Assembly: GCA_005885325.1 (NCBI GenBank)
Contig: VAYX01000173.1
Coordinates: 1 to 7,863, forward strand
Origin: Actinomycetota bacterium
GTDB taxonomy: Bacteria; Actinomycetota; UBA4738; HRBIN12
Direction: 5' to 3'
Length of the DNA: 7,863 bases
Both the position numbers and the translations under genes were made by a program. Positions 1 to 5,295 of this stretch are shown in pieces (within the stretch, counting starts at the first letter, position 1; every line of letters starts with the position of its first letter). The notes below the pieces were generated by a model. It worked only from the letters and a program-made list of their open reading frames with translations. It did not search any database and was not told where the DNA came from.

Positions 1-1053
1 GTGTCGGTTTCCGTCGGTTCCGCGGGATCGTTCCTGTATCAGCGGGCCGACACGGAGCCTCGGATCCCGGCGTCGAACGAGAAGCTCCTCCTGTCGATGG
101 CGCTGCTCGATTCGCTCGGGCCCGGCCGGCGGATCGTGACGCACGCGGCGACGGCCTCGCTCCAGGGCGGCGTGATCCAGGGCAACCTGTGGATCCTGGG
201 CCGCGGTGATCCGGAGATCACCGCGGCCCGCATGGCCGCGCTGGCCCGCCACCTCGTCGCAGCCGGCGTGCAGAAGATCCGTGGCCGCGTGATGGGATCC
301 ACGGGCTACTTCGGGCACGACTGGTGGGCCCGAGGATGGAAGCGCCATCGGACCCGCCTGTACGTCGCGCCTCCCACGGCGCTCACGTTCCAGGGCAACG
401 TGGTGAACGGCCGGTTCACCCGGGAGCCCGAGGCATTCGCCGCGCGATCGCTCACCAAGCAGCTGGAGAGGCGGGGCGTGGCCGTGGTGGGGAGAGCGGG
501 CGCGGGGGAGCCGCCGGAAGGGCTCGCCGACGTCGCGACCATCCGGTCGCGACCGCTCCGCTCCATCCTGGCGGCGATGGACCGGCCCTCGGACAACTTC
601 TTCGCCGAGGTCCTGGCCAAGCTCCTCGGGGCCAAGTCAGCCGGGCTGCCGGGGACGATCGCCAAGGGGGCGGCCGCCATCCGGGAGTGGGTGGCCGGAC
701 ACGGCGTCGACTTCAGCCTGTACGACGGGTCGGGCCTTTCCTACGCGAACCGGGTGACCACCCGGGGGATCGTCCAGCTGCTGTGGGTGGCCGACGCCTC
801 CACATGGGGCCCGGTCCTCAGGCAAGCCCTTGCCACCGGAGGACAGGGGACGCTGGAGAACCGGCTCCACGGGGTGAAGGTTCGGGCCAAGACCGGGAGC
901 CTGGACGGGGTCTCAGCCCTTTCCGGCTGGGTGTGGCTCGACAAAGAGGAAGCCTGGACCGAGTTCTCCATCCTGTCCCGCGGGATGCCGAAGTGGATCG
1001 CCTCCTCGATCGAGGACGGGATCGTTCGTACGCTCGCCGACAACGCCGGCTGA
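1..1053 (+). CDS. dacB: D-alanyl-D-alanine carboxypeptidase/endopeptidase, PBP4-like (peptidase S13), 5' end outside window
   Basis: A penicillin-binding serine peptidase that trims or cleaves D-Ala-containing peptidoglycan cross-links outside the membrane. The three active-site motifs are in order: S25-N-E-K28 (nucleophile and general base, inside PASNEKLL), S197-D-N199, and K297-T-G299 inside AKTGSLDGVSALSGW. The family motif YDGSGLS at residues 241-247 is also present. The frame is open from base 1 with GTG as its first codon, but S13 enzymes normally carry a signal peptide and more residues before the SxxK motif, so this GTG is probably an internal Val and the true start lies upstream. 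The SxxK-to-SxN interval is about 172 residues, against roughly 245-250 in E. coli PBP4 and Actinomadura R39 (recalled from the family), so the inserted accessory domains are shortened. The gene ends in TGA 29 bp before the histidine kinase, in the same direction. Family assignment is firm; carboxypeptidase versus endopeptidase is not decided. Confidence 0.9.
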   Translation: MSVSVGSAGSFLYQRADTEPRIPASNEKLLLSMALLDSLGPGRRIVTHAATASLQGGVIQGNLWILGRGDPEITAARMAALARHLVAAGVQKIRGRVMGSTGYFGHDWWARGWKRHRTRLYVAPPTALTFQGNVVNGRFTREPEAFAARSLTKQLERRGVAVVGRAGAGEPPEGLADVATIRSRPLRSILAAMDRPSDNFFAEVLAKLLGAKSAGLPGTIAKGAAAIREWVAGHGVDFSLYDGSGLSYANRVTTRGIVQLLWVADASTWGPVLRQALATGGQGTLENRLHGVKVRAKTGSLDGVSALSGWVWLDKEEAWTEFSILSRGMPKWIASSIEDGIVRTLADNAG

Positions 1054-1067
1054 GATGCCCGACGCCC

Positions 1068-1074
1068 GGGGAGG
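1068..1074 (+). promoter_or_regulatory. Shine-Dalgarno of the histidine kinase gene
   Basis: GGGGAGG lies 8 nt before GTG at 1083. This favours the GTG over the in-frame ATGs at 1101 and 1113, which have no comparable purine tract at the right distance. Confidence 0.65.
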
Positions 1075-1082
1075 CGTAAAGC

Positions 1083-3023
1083 GTGTCCCCCGGCCGACCG
1101 ATGCTTGAGCCGATGAAGGCTAAGCTGACCGTGCCCGGACGGAGCCTGCCGGCCCGCGTCTTCGACCAGAGCTCACTCGGGATCCTGCTCGCCCACCTGG
1201 ACGGGTTGATCCTGGAGGCGAACGACGCGTTCCTGTTCCTGGTTGACCGGGGTCGGGACGAGGTCGTCGGCCACACCATCGGGGAGCTGGGGTTCTTCTC
1301 CTCGATGGGAGAGGATCGGGCCAAGGACCTGCTGCGCGAGCGCGGGGCCATCGACGGGTTCGACGCCCACGTGCTGACGCCCTCGGGCGAAGCCCGGGTC
1401 CTGCGGCTGTGGGCGGAGGCCATCGCCGACGGGGACGACCGCATCGTGGTGGTCCGAGCCTCCGACGACGCCGGCCGCGTGGCCGCGGGAGCCCGCTACT
1501 ACGAGCTTCGTGAAGCCGAGGTCCGCTACCGCGCCCTGGTGGAGCAGATCCCGGCCATCACCTACACCGAGATCGAGGACGAAACGAGCCCCATCGGGTA
1601 TCGGGACGTGTACATCAGCCCGCAGTGCGAGCACATCCTGGGCTACACGCCGTTCGAGTGGCAGGCCGATCCCGAGCTGTGGATCCGGGCCATGCACCCG
1701 GACGACCGTGACCGGGTCGTCCGGGACGATCGGGCATCGCTCGAGACCGGCACGTTCACCTCGGAATACCGGATGCTCGCGCGGGACGGCCGGGTGGTCT
1801 GGTTCCAGGACGAGGCGAACGTGGTGGAGGACCCGGTCTCGGGCGTCCGCTTCTGGCACGGCGTGATGCTGGACGTCACCGAGCTGAAGCTCGCCGAGGC
1901 CAACCACTCGGAGCTGGCGGCAAAATACCGCACGCTCGTGGAGCAGATCCCCGCGGTCGTCTACCTGGCCGAGTACGGCGAGCAGGGCGACTGGCTGTAC
2001 ATCTCGCCGCAGCTGGAGCGGGTCTTGGGGTACACGCCGGAGGAGTGGCTGGCCCACCCCCATCCCATGGCCTCGTTCACGCATCCCGACGACATCGCGG
2101 TGGTCCGGGAGGCGGAGGAGCGCTCGCTCTCGCTCGGCGAGCCCTTCCGAGCCGAGTATCGGATGCAGACGAAGGACGGTGGGTGGCTGTGGATCCTGGA
2201 CGAGGCCACCGCCGTCCGCGATCAGAACGAGCGTCCCTTCGTGCTCCAGGGGGTGATGTACGACATCAGCGAGCGCAAGCGCTCGGAGCAGGAGCTGAAG
2301 GAGGTGCTGGAGAAGCTCCGGGCCATGGACCGGCTGAAGAACACGCTGTTGCACACCCTCTCGCACGACCTCCAGAATCCGCTGACCGCGATCCACGGCG
2401 CGGCCAGCACGCTGGAACGCCTCGACTCCCAGCTCTCGACGGAGGAACGAAGCTCGTTGCTCAAGTCGCTTGCCGGCCGGACCCAGAGCCTGCGGACCTT
2501 GCTCACCGACCTCCTCGACCTGGACCGGCTGGACCGCGGCATCGTCGAGCCCCGGCGGTCGCTGGTAGACCTCCCGGCGATGATCCGTCGCCTGGTCGCT
2601 TCCTCAGAAGCGCTCACCGGACGGTTGGTGGAGATCGAGACCGAGCCCGTCACCATCGCGGTGGACCAGCCCAAGGTGGAGCGGATGGTGGAGAACCTCC
2701 TTGCGAACGTGGCCCGGCACACGGAGGACGCGAGGGTCTGGATCCGGGTGGCCCCGCAGGACGGTGGCGCCCTGATCTCGGTCGACGACGAGGGCGCCGG
2801 CGTTCCCGACGACCTCAAGGAGAAGATCTTCGTGCCGTACAGCCGGGGGCCGGAGGCCGCCGAGCTTCCCGGCAGCGGGATCGGCCTCTCGTTGGTGGCC
2901 AGGTTCGCCGAGCTCCACGGGGGCCGGGCCTGGGTGGAGGACCGCCCCGGAAAGGGCGCATCGTTCAGGGTGTTCCTGCCGGATGCGCCGAGCTCGATGG
3001 ACCAGCCCGGCCCGGCCGACTAG
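1083..3023 (+). CDS. Soluble sensor histidine kinase with three PAS domains
   Basis: A 646-residue two-component sensor kinase. A divergent PAS domain occupies about residues 24-130. Two closely related PAS_3-type domains follow at about 149-272 and 282-400, sharing YR(A/T)LVEQIPA, YISPQ, LGYTP and HPDD. A helical linker (about 398-418) leads into the HisKA dimerisation domain with the phospho-acceptor His428 in the H-box LSHDLQNPL. The ATP-binding domain has an N-box with Asn538 and Asn542, a G1 box D569-x-G-x-G573 and a G2 box G597-S-G-I-G601. No signal peptide or membrane segment is visible, so it should be cytoplasmic and sense an internal or diffusible cue; the ligand cannot be read from the sequence. 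The start is GTG at 1083, supported by its ribosome site. It lies 29 bp after the DD-peptidase gene and may be co-transcribed with it. No response regulator gene is in the window, so its partner is unknown. Its TAG stop is shared within CTAG with the opposing kinase gene. Confidence 0.93.
   Translation: MSPGRPMLEPMKAKLTVPGRSLPARVFDQSSLGILLAHLDGLILEANDAFLFLVDRGRDEVVGHTIGELGFFSSMGEDRAKDLLRERGAIDGFDAHVLTPSGEARVLRLWAEAIADGDDRIVVVRASDDAGRVAAGARYYELREAEVRYRALVEQIPAITYTEIEDETSPIGYRDVYISPQCEHILGYTPFEWQADPELWIRAMHPDDRDRVVRDDRASLETGTFTSEYRMLARDGRVVWFQDEANVVEDPVSGVRFWHGVMLDVTELKLAEANHSELAAKYRTLVEQIPAVVYLAEYGEQGDWLYISPQLERVLGYTPEEWLAHPHPMASFTHPDDIAVVREAEERSLSLGEPFRAEYRMQTKDGGWLWILDEATAVRDQNERPFVLQGVMYDISERKRSEQELKEVLEKLRAMDRLKNTLLHTLSHDLQNPLTAIHGAASTLERLDSQLSTEERSSLLKSLAGRTQSLRTLLTDLLDLDRLDRGIVEPRRSLVDLPAMIRRLVASSEALTGRLVEIETEPVTIAVDQPKVERMVENLLANVARHTEDARVWIRVAPQDGGALISVDDEGAGVPDDLKEKIFVPYSRGPEAAELPGSGIGLSLVARFAELHGGRAWVEDRPGKGASFRVFLPDAPSSMDQPGPAD
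1527..2282 (+). repeat. Tandemly duplicated PAS_3 domains inside the histidine kinase
   Basis: Residues from about 149 and from about 282 of the histidine kinase begin with near-identical blocks (YRALVEQIPA and YRTLVEQIPA), 133 residues apart. They then match at YISPQ, LGYTP-x-EW, HPDD and the EYRM--DG-W strand. At DNA level the identity is limited to short stretches such as GTGGAGCAGATCCC, so the duplication is old and has diverged under protein-level selection. Confidence 0.8.
3020..3023. other. CTAG palindrome providing both convergent stop codons
   Basis: On the + strand TAG at 3021-3023 ends the histidine kinase; on the - strand TAG (3022-3020) ends the Ser/Thr kinase. The two genes therefore overlap by three bases within one CTAG, with no intergenic DNA in which a separate terminator could lie. 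Confidence 0.93.
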
Positions 3024-4339
3024 TCCTTCTCCTCCCCAACGTGCTTGCCGTTGTCGTGCTTGCCCTTAGGAGGTTTGTCCGGCGATGAGGTGCTCGCGCC
3101 GACGACGAGGGTGACCGAGGTGCCACCTCGGACGCGGTCGCCGGCGGGCGGGTCGCTCGAAAGCACGATCCCGGCCTGCCCGGGATGAGGCAGGACGTCG
3201 CCGACGGTCAGCCCGGCCTGGGCCAGGGCATCCTGCGCCTCGGCGATGGTCTTCCCCGTGAGCTCCGGAACGGCGACCCGCTGCCCCACGCGGGCCTCCC
3301 GCTGGGCGCGCTGGAGGATCGACCGGTCCCTGGCCTCGACCAACGCGATCGTCATGATCAACAGGAGCACCCCGGCGATCAGCAGGATCGGGACCACGAA
3401 CCGCCGGCGGTCGACCCGACGTCGCACCGGCGTGAGCGGCGTGGTCTCCTCCGGACCCCGAGCGACGGGCTCGAGCTGCGTCGTCTCCTCGGCGGCATCG
3501 ATCGCCGGAAGGGGAAGGGTGGGTTCGCGGAGCATGGAAGCGAAAGCGGCGGCGGACGGGGGGCGCTCGGCCGGGTCCTTGGCCAGCGCGGCCATGGCCG
3601 CGGCGGCGATGTTCGGTGGAACGCCCTTGGCTTCCTGGTCCAGGGGCTGCGGGTCGTCGCGAACGTGCGCCAGCGCCACCGCGACCGGTGACTCCGCCAC
3701 GAACGGCGGACGGCCGGCGCACATCTCGTACAGCACCGCACCGAGCGCGTAGACGTCGGATGCCGGCGTGGTCTTCTCGCTCTTCGCTTGTTCGGGCGCC
3801 AGGTACGAGGGCGTGCCGAGGACGAGGTCCGACGTGGTGACCCGTTCCGCCCACGCCGCCGCGGCGATCCCGAAGTCCATCACCTTGACGTCGCCGGCCG
3901 GGGTGAGCATCACGTTGCCGGGCTTCACATCCCGGTGAACGATCCCGGCGGCGTGTGCTTCCTCGAGGGCCTCGGCCACCTGCGTGGTGATCCGAGCGGC
4001 CTCCTGCGGCGGGAACGGAGCCTCACGAGCCAGTCGATCCGCCAGTGTCTCGCCGGGGACCAGCTCCATGACGATGTACGGGCGGTCCTCGGAGCGACCG
4101 AAGTCGTACACGGCGGCGATGTGCGGCCCGGAGAGGCGGGCGGCGGCCCGGGCCTCGCGCTCGAACCGGCGGACGGCGCGCTCCCCCGCCGCCAGCGATT
4201 CGGAGAGCACCTTGACCGCCACGGGACGGCCCAGGATCTCGTCCTCGGCCTCCCAGACGGTCCCCATGCCTCCAGAGCCGATCATCCGGACCAGCCGGTA
4301 TCGCTCGCCGAGCAGGACGTCCTGTTCCAGCTGCTGCAT
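3020..4339 (-). CDS. Membrane-anchored Ser/Thr protein kinase with one PASTA domain (PknB-like)
   Basis: A 439-residue eukaryotic-type kinase. The cytoplasmic catalytic domain (about 14-270) is complete: glycine loop GSGGMG (21-26), Lys43 in VAVK, Glu62, catalytic loop HRDVKPGN with Asp137 and Asn142, DFG at 155-157, activation-loop Thr168/Thr169, GTPSYLAPE (175-183). A juxtamembrane stretch (about 271-313) holds two EETT motifs. A single transmembrane helix (about 314-334) follows, preceded by an Arg-rich stop-transfer cluster. Outside are a short linker, one PASTA domain (about 355-415, VPELTGKTIAEAQDAL to SVTLVVG) and a Lys/Asp-rich hydrophilic tail. Mycobacterial PknB has four PASTA repeats, so this is a reduced sensor. 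PASTA domains are known to bind muropeptides or beta-lactams in some family members. Start ATG at 4339 has GGAGA 5 nt upstream. It lies 66 bp downstream of the IclR gene in the same direction, with no obvious terminator between them, so read-through is possible. It is not in the usual division-gene neighbourhood of pknB, hence no symbol is given. Confidence 0.94.
   Translation of the reverse strand: MQQLEQDVLLGERYRLVRMIGSGGMGTVWEAEDEILGRPVAVKVLSESLAAGERAVRRFEREARAAARLSGPHIAAVYDFGRSEDRPYIVMELVPGETLADRLAREAPFPPQEAARITTQVAEALEEAHAAGIVHRDVKPGNVMLTPAGDVKVMDFGIAAAAWAERVTTSDLVLGTPSYLAPEQAKSEKTTPASDVYALGAVLYEMCAGRPPFVAESPVAVALAHVRDDPQPLDQEAKGVPPNIAAAAMAALAKDPAERPPSAAAFASMLREPTLPLPAIDAAEETTQLEPVARGPEETTPLTPVRRRVDRRRFVVPILLIAGVLLLIMTIALVEARDRSILQRAQREARVGQRVAVPELTGKTIAEAQDALAQAGLTVGDVLPHPGQAGIVLSSDPPAGDRVRGGTSVTLVVGASTSSPDKPPKGKHDNGKHVGEEKD
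3338..3400 (-). other. Transmembrane helix segment of the PASTA kinase
   Basis: Codons for about residues 314-334 (FVVPILLIAGVLLLIM and onward) form the only long hydrophobic run in the protein. It is flanked by VRRRVDRRR on the N-terminal side and EARDRS on the other, which orients the kinase domain inside and the PASTA domain outside. Confidence 0.85.
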
Positions 4340-4344
4340 GGTGG

Positions 4345-4349
4345 TCTCC
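4345..4349 (-). promoter_or_regulatory. Shine-Dalgarno of the PASTA kinase gene
   Basis: GGAGA read on the - strand, 5 nt before ATG (4339-4337), decides the start. The rest of the 66-bp gap 4340-4405 shows no hairpin followed by a T-run on the - strand. Confidence 0.65.
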
Positions 4350-4405
4350 GAACGGGCACCGGCCAGCTCCCGAGAGCGATACCCGGGGGGTGCGACCGGG
4401 AAACC

Positions 4406-5191
4406 CTAGCCGACCGAGGCCCCGATGGCCTCCTGGATGTCTCGAGCCGCAGCCAGGACCGCGGGCGCGTATTGCCTGCCCGGCCTGGGCCCAAGGCGCT
4501 GCGCCGGACCCGACACGGACACCGCGGCGAGGACCGTGCCGGCCGGGCCGACCACGGGCGCGCTCACGGACGCCACGCCCGGCTCGCGCTCGCCGGAGCT
4601 CTCGGCCCATCCACGCCGGCGGGCCGTGGCCAGCTGCTGCCGGAGCCGATCGAGGCCGGGGGTGCGATCCGTGAACGGCGTGAGCAGCCCCAGCAGGCGC
4701 TCCTGGTCCGGGGCCCAGGCCATGATCACCTTGCCGGCGGAGCCGGCGGTGAGGGGGAGCGACGCCCCGACGGGAACGATCGTTCGCAGCTCGCTCTCGG
4801 ACTCCACCACGTCGATGCAGAGGCGCTCGTCACCGCTCCTGACGAAGAGCTGCGCCGTCTCCCCGGTCATCCGGGCCAGCCGCTCGAGGGCCGGTCGCGC
4901 CAGGTCTCGGAGCGGAAGCTCGCGCATCGCGGTCGCCGCCAGGCGAAGAAGCCGAGGACCGAGGCGGTAGCCGAGGCCGCCTTGGAACGACACGAGCCCG
5001 TGCGCCTCGAGGGCCTTGAGGAGCCGGTGCGTGGTCGACCTGGTGAGGCCCGTGGCCTCGGCGATGTCGGAGAACGTTCGCGAGCCCGATTCCACCGCGT
5101 CGACGATGGCGATGGTCCGGTCTAGGACGCCGACCCCGGTCTCGACGGTGCCGGCCGGCGGGCGAGGCCGGGACGGGGGTGGTAGAGTCAT
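4406..5191 (-). CDS. ndgR: IclR-family transcriptional regulator of leuCD (NdgR/LtbR type)
   Basis: A 261-residue DNA-binding regulator. The winged helix-turn-helix covers about residues 20-80 (VGVLDRT, then DIAEATGLTRSTTHRLLKAL as the HTH core). The IclR effector domain follows at about 95-255, with GETAQLFVRSGDERLCID, LPLTAGSAGKVIMAW and the closing GEREPGVASVSAPV - GPAQRL. The GVGVLD start of the domain and the SGEREPGVASVSAPV block closely resemble what I recall of Streptomyces NdgR; its Corynebacterium counterpart LtbR represses leuB, leuCD and the trp operon. The position divergent from leuC matches that role. I chose ATG at 5191 over the longer TTG at 5230 because the extra 13 codons would lie inside the palindromic operators. 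No good ribosome site precedes this ATG (only TGGAAC directly abutting it), so the message may be leaderless. The symbol is inferred from similarity and context; the effector is unknown. Confidence 0.88.
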   Translation of the reverse strand: MTLPPPSRPRPPAGTVETGVGVLDRTIAIVDAVESGSRTFSDIAEATGLTRSTTHRLLKALEAHGLVSFQGGLGYRLGPRLLRLAATAMRELPLRDLARPALERLARMTGETAQLFVRSGDERLCIDVVESESELRTIVPVGASLPLTAGSAGKVIMAWAPDQERLLGLLTPFTDRTPGLDRLRQQLATARRRGWAESSGEREPGVASVSAPVVGPAGTVLAAVSVSGPAQRLGPRPGRQYAPAVLAAARDIQEAIGASVG

Positions 5192-5210
5192 GTTCCACGT
5201 ATTGGTACCA
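5191..5210. promoter_or_regulatory. Upstream imperfect operator (TGTTCCA-N5-TGGTACC)
   Basis: TGTTCCA at 5191-5197, a 5-bp spacer, then TGGTACC at 5203-5209, which matches the ideal TGGAACA in five of seven positions. It starts exactly 20 bp before the perfect copy and touches the first base of the regulator's ATG. A protein bound here should block expression of the regulator gene, implying autoregulation. Confidence 0.6.
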
Positions 5211-5229
5211 TGTTCCACTATTTGGAACA
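5211..5229. promoter_or_regulatory. Perfect palindromic operator TGTTCCA-CTATT-TGGAACA
   Basis: A perfect 7-bp inverted repeat (5211-5217 and 5223-5229) with a 5-bp AT-rich spacer in a GC-rich genome, between divergent ndgR-like and leuC genes. Size and symmetry suit an IclR dimer. Read on the - strand, 5224-5213 is CAAATAGTGGAA, which agrees in 10 of 12 positions with the Corynebacterium LtbR motif as I remember it (CA(T/C)ATAGTG(A/G)GA). That motif is recalled, not looked up. It is the likely principal control site for leuCD. Confidence 0.75.
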
Positions 5230-5295
5230 ACCCCGGCAGGAGAGCCCGAGGAGAAACTGGGCGAGCGCTCGGCTGCAGGGGACGGAGGAACGTCG
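5230..5295 (+). promoter_or_regulatory. Leader region of leuC
   Basis: These 66 bp lie between the perfect operator and leuC. They contain a 10-bp palindrome CGAGCGCTCG (5262-5271), too short to call a functional hairpin. There is no run of leucine codons, no T-box-like element that I can recognise and no terminator with a T-run, so attenuation is not supported. The promoter itself cannot be placed with confidence; CACTAT at 5216-5221 is a weak -10 candidate that would put it inside the operator. Confidence 0.4.
5284..5290 (+). promoter_or_regulatory. Shine-Dalgarno of leuC
   Basis: GGAGGAA, a near-ideal site 5 nt before ATG at 5296. It fixes this start over the in-frame GTG at 5179, which would run through both operators. 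Confidence 0.8.

Noticed and set aside
1173..2396. 407-codon open frame on the - strand inside the histidine kinase
   Set aside because: It mirrors the PAS-domain codons and shows no family motif; a shadow of high GC content.
4340..4405. Intrinsic terminator between the IclR and PASTA kinase genes
   Set aside because: Only weak CCCGG/CCGGG pairing is present and there is no T-run on the - strand.
3788..5125. 445-codon open frame on the + strand opposite the PASTA kinase and IclR genes
   Set aside because: It lies antisense to two genes with intact motifs, and its composition is Arg/Gly/His-rich without recognisable family features.
5192..5230. Extended IclR N-terminus from TTG 5230
   Set aside because: The added 13 codons coincide with the palindromes and are not family-like; ATG 5191 is preferred.
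5262..5271. CGAGCGCTCG palindrome in the leuC leader as a terminator or attenuator
   Set aside because: Five base pairs per arm without a loop and no following T-run; short GC palindromes occur by chance in such DNA.
5179..5295. Extended leuC N-terminus from GTG 5179
   Set aside because: It would translate through both operators and lacks a ribosome site, whereas ATG 5296 has GGAGGAA at ideal spacing and gives a family-typical N-terminus and cysteine numbering.
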